Positions 1-11,800 of a stretch of 64,000 bases of DNA are shown one piece after another. Source of the stretch: Cryptomeria japonica (Eukaryota; Streptophyta; Pinopsida; Cupressales; Cupressaceae); assembly GCF_030272615.1 (NCBI RefSeq), contig NC_081406.1:230878396-230942395 (forward strand), written 5' to 3'. A program made the position numbers and the translations under genes. Each line of letters begins with the position of its first letter. Position 1 is the first letter of the stretch. The notes under the pieces were generated by a model, which ran no database searches, was not told the origin of the DNA, and worked only from the letters and a program-made list of their open reading frames with translations.

Positions 1-1600
1 TGTGTAAAGATATGGACAGTACAAATGTTATTGGGAATGACTTAATGGAATTTGGCAAATATAAGATAGTGGCCTATAGTCTAAAAGATGGCAAAGAAGA
101 AAAAAGGTGTGAATTTGTCAGTGAAAAGATTCTAGTGTATTAGTTTATGGGCATTTTTTGTGAGAATATATTGTATGAGTATGCAAGGCATACTCATAGA
201 GATCGATGGTTGGACGTGAAATTCAAGTTATGCAAAGACACATTTCCACTTGATACCATTGTTTCATTTCTTGACTTTATAGAGAACTGCACACTAAAGC
301 TATAGTATGAGCTGCAATCCCAGTATTACAACTCCACACAAGTTGTTCTATTTGTGAATATAACATTCATTCATGCTGGTGATAGTATAGACGACAACAA
401 GAAGATATTGAGGGAGTACCATTTTTATGTCAATGATGATTGCACACATTTTATAGAGTTTGTGCAAGTTTTCTTTCAGGTGTTCTATGGTAATTTGGCT
501 AGCAGATGTATTTTATTCCATGAACATACCATATGGTCAAATAATTGTGCATCACAATTAAATAACTTTCAAATGTTTTATTGGTTGAGTAGAATGCATA
601 AGATCAGTGGTGTTCAACATATGTGGAATTTCTGTAAGGACGAGCTTAGAAAGGGAAAACATGATGGTGCAGGAGCATGTATCAAAAGAGCCTTAGCACG
701 AGAAGAGTTAAAGTAAAAAGATAAAGAAAAGTTGATAGATGTGAACTGTATCATTGAGTGGTGTAATGCTACAATAGGTTCGGGTAATGAAGGTGAGTCT
801 ACTGTTCATACATTTTTTGGTTGATAGATGATACTAACATTGTAAAATATGAGGATTGTTGTACATTGACATGATTGAGTGAGCTACACTCTTTTAGAAG
901 CCCTAATGCAAGTTCATAGAGCATCCATACACGACATATGGTGTTCTTTTTTCATCATGTGTAGATAAATCATGGAATGAGTGTGCGTTGAAGGAGTGGG
1001 TTGACGAATGGTGTATGAGAACTCTAAGCCCACTTGAGACATATCAACTTCCACCAGCATTGCAACTCACACAAATGGAAGCGATACTTGACTTTGACCG
1101 TGTGTCATATCTAGTCCAACAAGGTAAATTATCCACATACATATTTAATCAAATTTAATTTTATATCTTAATTATTCACTAAATTCACGTACATGATTGC
1201 ACATATTATTGTAAGGCATGTTTATGCAGTTATTTTAGTAGAAGACAATGAACAAAGACAAAATTATTATTTGTGTCATTGTGTGGAGGAAAAAAAATTT
1301 GGATGGCCTTCTGGTAGATGGAGAAAACATTGAATATCCTACGGGATCAATGGTTGTTACTGGTACATGGCTTAGGAGGTACGCAGAGAACAAGTCTAAC
1401 TTGTGGTTGTTCAAGGACTTTTAAACACATAGAAAGATTCTTCATTATTATAACCTTGTGGTGGCATCAAATGTTCATTTGAGAAAATATGGGGGTAGAC
1501 CACTGAAAAGGAACCTATGGAAGGTTCATGAGTTTGACCATGATGCAATACTTGACATGACAAAGAGTAGAGTGAATCTAGATGGTTCATTGGATTGAAC
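1..1600 (+). pseudogene. Degraded TE-like plant coding remnant, 5' end outside window
   Basis: I see three conserved-looking coding blocks on the plus strand. The first (about 10-715) is one frame broken by a few stops; it contains the stretches HTIWSNNCASQ, FYWLSRMHK and KHDGAGACIKRA. The second (about 960-1122) reads KSWNECALKEWVDEWC and LPPALQLTQMEAIL and ends at a GT, which could be an old splice donor. The third (about 1202-1597) reads YPTGSMVVTGTWLRRYAE and, after a stop, LVVASNVHLRKYGGRP. The WSxxCAxQ ... HxGxGACxKRA pattern resembles a family I know as uncharacterised, multicopy proteins of conifers, with distant invertebrate relatives often linked to DNA transposons. The frame is interrupted several times, so this copy is dead. 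Family assignment is by recollection; function is unknown. Confidence 0.45.
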
Positions 1601-1959
1601 GTAAATGCAAAAAAAAATGTAATGTCAATCTTATTTGGATATATGTACATATTACTTGTATATTTGTACAAATGAAATATTGTTCCTTATATACAAACAT
1701 GTCTTATGAGATACTTATGTGCAATATAGTTTTTTTTCTTCTATTGATTGAGATACTTAGTGTTACATTTGAGGTGTGATTTCTGTAATGAAATCTAAAA
1801 ATGCACTATTGTAATTATGTTGCATGATTTGCTACCTTTTTTCCATAACTTACTTCATGCACCTAATAAGCATCAAGAATCCAAAATTTGAAGAAAATGG
1901 TAGGCTAAAACACAAGTTAAACTATTGCCTTAGTTTGAGGTTGGGAGCACATAAATAGG

Positions 1960-3748
1960 CCTAAAAGTCATAATATAACTTAACTTTCATTTTGTTCATC
2001 CTAGACACAAATTGCTAGCACTAATGCATTTGAGTGGCCATCTCTATGATAGGTATTCCCCCATTTCACTTGCAAAGTTGTTAGAATGTTGTAGTCCATA
2101 TTATGTCAGTGCACTCTCTTAAGTGCCCTATTTGGCAAAACATGCCAAACTTTGACAAAGCATTTTTGGAAACTATGGCACATGCATATGATCCATCAAA
2201 ACATATGAGGTCATGATAGGACCCTCTCTAATAACCTCTCTTGTTTTTTGAATACTCAATTCCATTCACTCGTGGTGAGAATTTTCCTTGCAACAAAAAG
2301 CATCATATGCATTCAATGAAAAGTTACAATATAACCTAACTTTCATTATGTTCATCGTGGCCACAAATTATCAATGTAATCACATTCAAGAGGCTAGTTT
2401 TATGCTAGGATTTCCCCTATTTCACTTGCAAAGTTTCTTGAATGTTGTGGGTCATACCCTAGTTGCACGTTCTCTTGAGTACCCTAAGTGTGAAAATTGT
2501 CAAAATTTGACAGAGCGTTTCTCAAGATATATGGCACATACAAACAAGCTATCTGAACCTATGGGATCATGTCATATCCTTATCCAATAACCTATCTTAT
2601 ATTTTGAATACTCAAATCCATTTTCCCACTGCGTGACTTTTTCTACTACCCCCAAAAGCATCATATGCATTTAATGAAAAGTTGCAATATACCTTAACTA
2701 TCAATCTGTGTTTTGTGGCCACGAATCGTTAGCATGAGAATGTTCAGGAGTCTATATTTACACTAGGCATGCTTCTATATCACCTTTCAAGTCTCCTAAA
2801 CATTGTGGGCCATACCCTAGCCACGTGTTCTCTTAAATGCCCTAAGTGTGAAAATTGTCAAACTTTGACGAGGCATTTCTCAAAATCTATGGCACATACA
2901 AATGAGCCATTTGAACCCACAAGGTCATTTCATGCCCCTATCCAATAACTTCTCTATTTTGAATAATCAAATCCAATAGCTTGAGACTTTTTCTACTGCC
3001 CCAAAAAGTGTCATATGCATTTAATGAAAAGTTGCAATATACCCTAAAAATTTTATTCTCTTTGTCGTGGCATGAAGTGTTAGTGTGATTGTGTATGAGA
3101 GGATGAGTTTATGCTAAACATGCCCCTATTTTTCTGACCAAGTCACTCAAACATTCCAAGCCATACCCTAGCCATGCATTCTCTTAAGTGCCATAAGTGC
3201 AAAAATTATCAAACTTGACGAAGTGTTTCTTGAAATTTATGGCACATACGAACAAGCCATTTGAACCTACAAGGTCATGTGAGGCTCCTATTGAATAACC
3301 TCTCTCAAATTTTGAATACTCAAATCCATTTGCACATGGCAAGACTTTTTCTACTTCCCCAAAAAGCGTCATATGTATTCAACGAAAAGTTACAATATAC
3401 CATAACTTTCATTTCATTCATCATGGCCACAAAAAATCAGTGTGAAAACATCCAGGACGCCAGGTTTATGCTAGGAATGCCCCTATTTTGCTTGCCAAGT
3501 CACTGGAACATTTTGGGCCATACCCTAGCCATGCATTCTCTTGAGTGCCCTAAGTGTTAAAACTATCAAACTTTGACAGAGCATTTCTCAAAATCTATGG
3601 CACATAGAAATGATCCATCTAACCCTACAAGGTCATGTAATGCCCCTCTAAAATAACATCTCTCAAAATTTGAGTAATTGAATCCATTTGCCCATGGTGA
3701 GATTTTTTTGTTGCTCCAAAAAGTATCATATGCATTGAATGAAAAGTT
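1960..3748. repeat. Tandem satellite, about 350-358 bp unit (left half of array)
   Basis: The landmark catatgcattcaatg-like motif recurs at 2304, 2662, 3012, 3370 and 3727, giving spacings of 358, 350, 358 and 357 bp. Each unit also carries recognisable blocks such as ccataccctagcca, ttctcttaagtgccctaagtg and tggcacat. About five diverged units are present, all in the same orientation. Short open frames in this array (for example 2288-2590 and 3261-3560) repeat the same peptide pattern in successive units and are satellite artefacts, not genes. The array resumes in phase at 11785 beyond the LINE. Confidence 0.9.
3733..3748. repeat. Target-site duplication, left copy (LINE 3749-11784)
   Basis: The 16 bp cattgaatgaaaagtt at the left edge of the LINE matches cattgaataaaaagtt at 11785-11800 with one mismatch. 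Because the host DNA is a tandem satellite, the match could in principle come from two separate units. Both edges stop at the same phase of the unit, however, as expected for one insertion with a short duplication. Confidence 0.65.
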
Positions 3749-3937
3749 CTAATTAATAAGAAAAATAGGTTTTCAGGACCCGAAACCTTTAACATAGGAG
3801 ATTAAAAAAGATCATCATAGAGTATCCAAACTATATAAAAATGGCTTACAAAACGATTGGCAATAAAGCTAATAAATAGAAAGGATAGCAAAAGATAGAA
3901 ACAACAAAACAACAGAAACCAAGAAAACACTGCACAG

Positions 3938-5626
3938 TTATAGAGTCTTCAGGAGGTCCTCTGCCTTAATCAACAGTTGGTCGTAGTTGGCCGCAACAAC
4001 TTTGAGTTCATCCAGGTCCTTATTTGGCTTCTTCTCCTTCTTTTTACCTTTGGTTCTTGTTCTGGGTCCTTGAACATCTTCTGTGCCTTCAGTGTCAGGG
4101 TCAATTTCCAGGGTGTCCTTCTCCTCATCCAATTTGCTGATAAGGGTTTTGGTATTTCCAGTTGAGACTTTCAGAATGTTTAAGCTTTGCTCCTCAATTT
4201 TGCTGACTTTACTGACAGTTTCCACCATTGTTTGATCCATAGCATTAGCATTTTCTTTCCTCTCAATCAGGTCTTTCTTGATTTGCTCAAATTTGGGGTT
4301 GAAGGAGTCTCTTATATTTTCAGCTTTAGCAACAGTTTTGGTCAAATCCTCCATATAATCTGCCATAGTCTTCCCTTCTCTAGTGCTGATAGTTTCCAGA
4401 ATCTAGATTTTGTGGCTGAGCTTCTTGTTGTCCTCCACAGCTTTCTTGTAACTGGTGATTAACCATGATGTCCATAAAACCTTTCATACCCTTAGGAGGA
4501 GGGTTTGAGGAGGGATCTATCTTACCAGAGTTGTCATGTTCCTTATTTGGGGTGTCACCAACATTGGCTTTACCTTCAGCCCTATGTACTTCCCCAGTGG
4601 TCACCTCCTCCAAGTTCTGGTCATCTTCCAAAATCTTTTTCTGCTTTTGTTCCTCCAGCTCCTTCACATTCTCTTCCTTTCTCTTTTGTTTGTTTCTGGT
4701 CTGAATATGGACTTTAGTTTTCTTTTTCAGTGAACCCTAGGGTTTCTCCTTCTCAGAATCTTCAGAGACCTCCGAGGAGGAGGAGGAGGAGGAGGAGCTA
4801 ATCTGGAGAATTTTGCCTTTAGATTTCTTTCCCTTCAAGGAGGAAGGCCTGATTTTCAAATGTTTCCTCTTCTTACCTACTTCAGCCTTCGAGTCATCCA
4901 TACTCTCCTAAGACTCTCTCATTGAATCACTGTCAGAACCCTCATCCAAAGAGAAAAAAGAGTCTGATCCTTCCTCCTCAGACTCAGAAATAGAGGGCTA
5001 AGAGCAGGCTATTTGGTTAGCCTTGAGGTGGTCATAAATTAGAACCATTAAGCCTTGATGCATGGCAATGTCACCCTTAGGGTTCTCTTTATGGGCCTTC
5101 ATGGTGGCATTCATAGAACATAACAGAAAATATGGAATGTTAACTTTCTCGCCAAGCCTAAAATGATTCAGCAAAACAAAATGGTAGCCATACACTTTAG
5201 TGAGTCTACCATCCAAAGTAATATAGCACATTATAACAAAAAGGACCTCCCTCCATGGCTTAACAAAAGCCCTAGAAGGATAGTAAGTTTTACTTAGCTT
5301 CACCAAGCGTTTTTTCTCCTTTTCAGTTTCAGGATATCTTTCAATGGCCTCCTTGCTCACTTTTCTGTCTCTGTATTAGTTGCTTCCTTCCCTTTGGAGA
5401 CCCGTGGCCTGAGCAATGAGGTCTTCATCTATGACAACAGACTGGTCTCCTTCAAAGTGCCCTTTCTCTAATTTTTACAAAAGAAATTAGTTACTGTGGC
5501 GTCCCGTCCATGGAGCCTCTCCATGAATTTTGAAAACCCACCCTTCTACAGAATGTTGCAGACTACCTCCTTTTGCTTCCACTCCTTACAATTGCTAGGT
5601 TCGTAGCGACATCTATTTCCTCCCAT
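3938..5626 (-). pseudogene. LINE ORF3-like: globular domain, acidic linker, coiled coil
   Basis: Read on the minus strand from ATG at 5626, the frame begins MGGNRCRYEPSNCKEW and continues with ATVTNFFCKN. After a frameshift near 5470 come IDEDLIAQATGL, then (5360-4998) REVLFVIMCYITLDGR, YGYHFVLLNHFR and DIAMHQGLMVLIYDHLK. A low-complexity linker follows (about 4990-4740: acidic/Ser runs, a block of consecutive Ser near 4780, Lys-rich patches), then a polar segment (4667-4380) and a heptad-like C-terminus (4366-3938: MADYMEDLTKTVAKAENIRD ... KVSKIEEQSLNILKVS) with a basic KGKKKEKKPNK patch. About five in-frame stops and at least one frameshift break it. The N-terminal domain resembles multicopy hypothetical proteins I recall from Cupressaceae. 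Function is unknown; a nucleic-acid- or chromatin-binding accessory protein is only a guess. Confidence 0.55.
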
Positions 5627-5783
5627 ATTTTCGCTATTCAGAGTTGAATGTCAAAACTTGCAGAGAGCTTTAGACAGAGTGTTTCTCGGAGCTACCAAAT
5701 TTACCCAGAAAGCATGGGAAGTGATTGATTGAGTGTTATAATAAATGGTGCTGACAATATTATAATTGCTCGAAGCACTCGTT

Positions 5784-8700
5784 TTAGTCCGTTTCATTAT
5801 TATTTTGTCCATTTATGATCTTTGGGGTACTATTATATCGGTCCTTAAAAATTATTAATCTAACATCCTCTAGGAGGCCTTGTTCTTCCTTCCAAGTAAT
5901 CATTTTATCTTGATTGACTGCCACATTGGCTGCCCAGTCAGCAGAACCATTAGCTTCATGGTAGATATGAGATATGTAACTTTTCTCAAAAGTGTTAATG
6001 AGGTCTCTAGCGGCCTTTATAATGTTATTGATAGACCATGAGGGCTTAGAGGTCCCCTGAGGCATTTGATGATGTTATTAGAGTCCCCTTCAATCCAAAT
6101 GTAGGGGCAATTCCACCTTTTTGTGAGGAGAATACCTTGGAGAGCTGCCATTGTTTCTGCCTTGTGATTTGTTTGGCTTCCTATTGGAACAACAATTATT
6201 TCCTTGCATATACCTTTATCATCTCTAAGAATAGCTCCACATCTCGTAGGGCCTGGATTACCTTTTGCAGCACCATCAAAATTGACTTTGGACCAATCAT
6301 GAGGGGAAGTTTATCATCTCGCTTCTAATATTTTGTTTTTCTTGGGGTCAGAACTGCTAGCATTCTTCAAACTCCAGGAACTTAAAATGTGAGATTCCAA
6401 TGGGTTGGTCAAAAAGCAGGACCCCCAATGATCCCAATGTTCTCCACAATTGTCCATTGTATTTTCTGGAATAAAATATCCTGAGTAAGAGAAGTGTCCC
6501 TAAAAATACGATCATTTCTTTCTTTTCATAATCTCCATAGAATGTGAGGGAGTGATAGCTGTCACAGAGATCTCAAAAAGGAGTTAGACCAATGGTAATT
6601 CCAGGAGTAGAACAACTCACTGATAGTGTTAGGAAACACCCAATCAATGCAAAAACTCAATAAATCTTTCCCAGATTGAAGCAGAATAGGAACAGTGGAT
6701 GCCCAGATGGTCCACGAATTCTTCCTCCTCAAGACACAGAGCACATCTATTAGGAAAGGCAAATCCTCTACCCTTGAGGTTATCTAAAGTCAAGATTTTA
6801 TTTTGAAGAATAGTCCAATAGAAAAAGTTGATTTTGGGGGTCAGACCCTTTATCGAAGCTTTAGACCAGAAAGGATTTTCAGAAGGGGCGGGGGAGAGAA
6901 CACCATACATTGAAGAGACAATAATATTACCTTTGGGTTCATATTTCCAAATAAGGGAGCCTTCCTCTTTATTCAACCAAGCCAAAGATAGATGGTTTTT
7001 AAGCTTAATAAGGCTTAGGTGGATACTTTCAATGTTCTACCATTTATTACCTATCCAATACCCTTCAACTAAAGGACCAAATGTTCTAATACAAGAGAAG
7101 GCATAAGGGGCCCATTCTGGGATATCGGTCAAAGGTTTATCAAAAAGCCAGGGGTCTTCCCAAAATTTAACTTTCCTACCATTTCCTACTTTCTAAATAA
7201 CCCCTTTAGCAATGCTATCTCTGCACTTAGAGGCATGATTCCAAATATGGGACCCATTCATACTGATTTCAAAGTTGATAAAAGAGGAAAGAGAGGAGGA
7301 CAAAAGAGAGTACTTACTTCACTAGATTTTACACCATTCACTATCTGAGTGGAACATTCTCCAAACCTGTTTAGACAGGAGAGATTCATTTAGGGTCCGG
7401 ATTCTTCTCAAGCCCAGACCTCCTTTACTTTTCGGTCTGCATACTTGATCCCAAGCCACAAGAGACATTATTTTCTTATCCTCAACCACTGACCATAGAA
7501 TTTTTCTTTGAATTTTCTCAATTGCATCAGCATACTTAACTTGAATTCTGAAAAGGCTTAGGGCATAGATAGGTATGCTTTGAAGAGAAGCTTTTAGAAG
7601 TTGAAGCTTTCCAGCCTGACTTAAAAGGGCTCCTATCCAACCAACTAGCTTTTTATGAAATTTGTCCACTAGAGAGCTCCGAAAAAAATTAGGAGGTACA
7701 ATGCCCAAGGGGAGGCCAAGATAAGTGGCAGGAAGATCAACAATCCGACATTCTAGGATTATGTTGATTCTATGATGTCTTCTCTCTGGTGTGTTGATGA
7801 AAAAAACTTCGCTTTTGACCCAATTAATGAGCTGACCAGATGCAGAGGCAAACTTACAAAGAGTGCCCTTCAGGGTTCTAGCTTCTGAGATACTTGATTC
7901 CCCCATGACAATGGTATCATCCACAAACTATTGGTGAGAGCAGATAAGATCAGCTGAAGAAGGTTGAAGTCCCTTAAAAGATCCTCGCATAACCATGTTT
8001 TCTATAGACCTACCAAAACATTCAGCCATAATAATGAAGAGGATAGGGGAAATGGGATCCCCTTGCCTCAGTCCTCTATACACTTGGAAGAAGGGGGATG
8101 GGGAACCATTGACAAGAACAACAAAAGAGGCTGAGGTAATAAGCTGACTAAAGAGGTCAACACATTTGGTGGAAAACCCATAAGCCACAAGAACCTTCAC
8201 AAGAAAAGACCAGTCAACCCGGTCATAGGCCTTAGAGAGATCAAGCTTAAGGATGAGACCCTGTTTCTTATCCCTAACAAGAGAATGAATATTCTCATGG
8301 ACAGTAATAATAGAGTCAAGAATTTGTCTTCCTGGGACAACACCATTTTGCTGATGATTAATCAAAGAAGGAAGTACAGTCAGGATTCTGGTTGTAAGAA
8401 CCTTGGAGATAATCTTATAAAAATAATTGCATAAGCTGATTGGTCCAAACTTGTCCATGGAGTCAGCACCTTGGGTTTTGGGAATAAGTGCAATGAAAGT
8501 GCCATTAATTTATTTCAAAAGTCTTCTAGCCCCAAAAAATTCCTTGACCCCGTTGGAAACATCTTTCCCTACAATGTCCCAGAAATCTTGGAAAAAGAAC
8601 ACGGGGAAGCCATCTAGACTGGGGGCTTTGTTACCATCAAAAGAAAAAATAGCATTTTTGATTTCCAAGATCGAAGGAATTGAAGAAAGGGAGGCATTCA

Positions 8701-9993
8701 TCTGCTCATCAACGAGACAAGGACTATTTTGAAGAAAAGAAGATTGAGCATCAACATCCAACCTGTGATCCCTCCTTAGAAGTTTTGAAAAGTACCTTTT
8801 GGCCTCATTCCTTATCTCTTCCTCCTTGACCAGCTCCCCATTGTCCACTGCCAATTTTGAAATCCTATTTGCCTCTTTATGTTTGATCGTCGACATATGA
8901 AAAAATCTTGTATTCCTATCTCCTTCCTTTAGCCAAATGCATCTTGATCTCTACTTCCAAAAAGTTTCCTCTTTAGCAATGATTTCATGGTATTTTTTAA
9001 GGGTCTCATTTTCTTCAGCAATAGACACAGTACTGAAACCATCCTTCTGAATTTGGACCTATATTTCCTTAAGGTCATCCTGGACTTTACCTTTGGCCTC
9101 AAAAATGTTCCCAAAGCTAGATTTATTCCAGAGTCTTATATTGTCCTTAACACTTTCGAGTTTCTTTACAACTCTGTACATAGAAATTCCCTCAGCTTGG
9201 ATACTCCACCATTTCTGAATATTACGAGTGATATTAAGGTGGTGAGTCCACATTTTTTCAAATCTGAAAGGAAAATGTCTTCTTCTATTAATTGGGTCAA
9301 CAATGAAGGTGATGGGAAAATGAACTGACCCAACCCAGATGTGGGCAGACAGGGAGCAGAAGTAATGTCTATACCAGTCATCAGAAATAAGAGCCCTGTC
9401 AAGGTGAACTTGGATGAGATCATTACCACTTCTCCTATTAGTCCATGTGTAATTGCATCCCTGTATCTCCACATCATTGAGAGCTTGTGTATTTATAAAG
9501 TCCATAAGGGCCAACCTACTTTCCAACTAAGGGGGCTTCCACCAAATTTTTCCTCCTCTCTCAAAGGAGTATTAAAGTCTCCCATGACCAGCCATCTAAG
9601 ATTCTTGAAGCTGTCCCTAGTTTCTATAAGTTTTTTCCAGAAGGAGTTTCTAGCTTTCAAGGTGTTGGGTGCATAAATGTTGGTGAGGACCCATGATGTT
9701 CCATCTTTTAAATGCTCAAATCTAATGCAAGAGAAAAAAATTTCTTGAATAAGAACATGGCCTTTGACACTATTAAGATTCCAAATGGTAGCTATGCCTC
9801 CCGAAGCACCTTCCGAGCTACCACCACTGATACTCCCATTTTTAAAATACTTCAAAGATTCAACTTTTTCTCTACTCATTTTAGTCTCTTGAATTAAAAA
9901 AACATCAGGTTTACTATCCCTTATCATATTCCTAATAATATCATGTTTATGAGGATTATTAAGTCCCCTAATATTCCAAGAGATAATCTTCAT
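5784..9993 (-). pseudogene. LINE ORF2: endonuclease, reverse transcriptase, RNase H
   Basis: The endonuclease starts at 9993 with MKIISWNIRGLNNP, has the catalytic-type IQETK and MGDFN motifs, and shifts frame near 9500 into LDRALISDDWY. The RT begins about 8900: GNKAPSLDGFP (degenerate KAPGPDG), LDLSKAYDRVDW (first catalytic Asp), GLRQGDPISPILF, then FVDD at about 7917, just after an in-frame stop where Gln or Ala normally sits. The thumb region runs to 7322. A zf-RVT block at 6985-6644 shows CALCLEEEEFVDH and HCSYSASIWERF. RNase H (about 6300-5800) shows NFDGAAKGNPGP, HKAETMAAL and IEGDSNN, with a frameshift near 6060. The RNase H is of the archaea-like type known in some plant L1 elements. 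Multiple lesions make it nonfunctional. Confidence 0.9.
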
Positions 9994-10299
9994 AATTACT
10001 TACCAATTCCTAACTCCTTAAGAGTCTTCTGAGTCCCATCTGCAATGTTCTTACTGGCCTCCTTGTCTCTGACTTTATGGTTAGAAGGTCAACCTGGGGA
10101 AGAGGAGATATACCCAACATCTACTTGAGCTATTCTGCTGGATTTCCTTAGTTGAGAAGTCGGGGGAGTGGATCCTTTCTTGTTCCTGTATTTTGGTATT
10201 TTCCAGTTAGCTTCTTTCTTGAGAACCGCTTCCGAATTACTGAGGATTCTGGATATCTCATCTTCATTGCCTCAATTAGGGAATCTAGAATCATGTGAA

Positions 10300-11646
10300 G
10301 CACTGTTTACTGTTTTTTATTTTTGATATGAATTTGAAAGGTTCATACCCAATATTGCACATTTTTTGGCTTCTTGCATTTCAGAGCTTATCATGAGCGA
10401 CGAAGAGTCAGTCTTTTCTTCTTAGGAGCCAAAGATCTCCCCTTCCTTAGATTGTTCCTCTTTCTTTTGCGTTTCCTTACCAGCATAAGTATCAACGATT
10501 ACCACTTCAGATGTGTCTTTTGAAGATTCGGTCTATTCTTTCAATTCCTCTATTCAGATCTGCTCTGTCATAGGGTTGTTTACTTTGGTTGAATCATTTC
10601 TCAATACTTCCTGGATTGGGGGATTGGAGACAAAAATTGAGGATACCACTTCCTTATTTTCCCCCAAGGGTTCAAAACAATTGTTGTCAATAAATTCAGC
10701 TTCCTTATTTTTTAGAGTTTTTAACTTGCCATACCTTTTTTTCTGGAACCTTTTTACTTTCAACCGGGGGTTTAGTCTGCTTGAGCTCTCCTTTAGGCTT
10801 GATAGGACAATATTTTTCCTAGTGACCTACTTTCTTGCAATGGAAGCAAACAAAGGGGATAGATTCATATTCTATTTGTTGTTTCCATGTCCCCAACTTT
10901 GACACTATATCTATCTATTCCGGCATGTCTGCATCATGGGATATCCCTACACAAAACCTAGCATGAGTGAGTCTCCTTTTTGAAGCTATGACTTGGTCTA
11001 TAGAGAGGAGTTCACCAAAGGAGCTTGCTATTCCTGAGAAGATGCTTTCTGCCCAATATTCAAGAGGTAGATCTAGTAACTTTACCCAAACTGGAACTTG
11101 TGCCAAAAGAGAGTCATTCATGTTTAGATTCAGATGCCATTTCCGAAGAATCAAGGTTGTCTTTCCTACCATCTAGGGACTACCACAAAGTATCCTTAAT
11201 TTATCTTCTTCACACGAGAAAGTAAAAGATAGGAGGCCTTTAGGCAAAGCTGAGATTTCAATGTTACCCTTTAGAGCCCATTTCCGTTTGACATAAGCCC
11301 TTACAACTTCGATGTTTGGATGTGAACCCATAAATTTTCCTACTAGGGAGTTCGACATACTGTTTATATTATGATCCAGAACCAGATCAGGGATAGAGAT
11401 AGTAAACTTTCCACCAGTTGGATCAGAAATATTCTTGACAAGAGGTAAAGAGGATTTACCAGATGGTTTTGTTCCAAAAAGGGATGACCATTTTCTAGAT
11501 TCTTTTCCATTCTCCAAGGTCTCTTCATGTGGGCTGGACCCCTCCCCCAAAAAACCAGAACCCACTTTCTTCTCTGGTAGAGTACCACCAGTCTGCGGAA
11601 TGTCAACAACCTTTAGAATGTCCGAAGGCTTGTCCTTCTCTCCCAT
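10300..11646 (-). pseudogene. LINE ORF1: DUF4283-like RNA-binding domain and CCHC knuckle
   Basis: From ATG 11646 the frame runs MGEKDKPSDILKVVDIPQTG, a polar N-terminus, then a DUF4283-type fold: LPKGLLSFTFSCEEDKLRIL, a stop at 11173-11175, and in the same frame MVGKTTLILRKW, VWVKLLDLPLEYW and FGELLSIDQ. A zinc knuckle at about 10850-10806 reads CFHCKKVGH, stop, EKYC, i.e. CX2CX4HX4C with a nonsense codon inside it. The 3' third is Lys/Glu/Ser-rich and decayed, and I cannot place its end precisely. DUF4283 plus a CCHC knuckle is the usual ORF1 layout of plant L1 elements and binds element RNA. Confidence 0.75.
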
Positions 11647-11784
11647 AGGACCAGCTCCTTCATTCTGGCTGCTCCCACCATTGGAACCAGAGTTCCCGCC
11701 TTTCAGAGAATTTGAATTTTAAATTCTCCCATTGTCACTTCCTACTCCTCCCAGCTGCATCTTTGTGTAACAAATGTTTATCCA

Positions 11785-11800
11785 CATTGAATAAAAAGTT
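11785..11800. repeat. Target-site duplication, right copy (LINE 3749-11784)
   Basis: cattgaataaaaagtt matches the left copy at 3733-3748 with one difference. It marks the 5' end of the minus-strand LINE, and the satellite continues in phase immediately after it. Confidence 0.65.

Larger units (their letters stand above)
3749..11784 (-). mobile_element. Three-ORF L1-like LINE, full-length but decayed
   Basis: This is an 8.0 kb minus-strand non-LTR retrotransposon inserted in a satellite unit and bounded by a 16 bp near-perfect duplication. From its 5' end (high coordinates) it has ORF1 (from 11646, DUF4283-like domain and CCHC knuckle), ORF2 (9993-5784; apurinic-type endonuclease, RT, zinc-binding zf-RVT region, RNase H), then a third open frame (5626-3938) and a 3' UTR of roughly 190 bp. 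The 3' end shows no long poly(A); it ends near gtcctgaaaacc and an AT-rich tail. Stops and frameshifts in every ORF show that it is inactive. RNase H after RT is known from plant L1 clades; the third ORF is not a standard part of them. Confidence 0.85.

Noticed and set aside
4465-4733. Overlapping plus-strand frames within the LINE third ORF
   Set aside because: They are antisense shadows of the Lys/Glu-rich coding strand.
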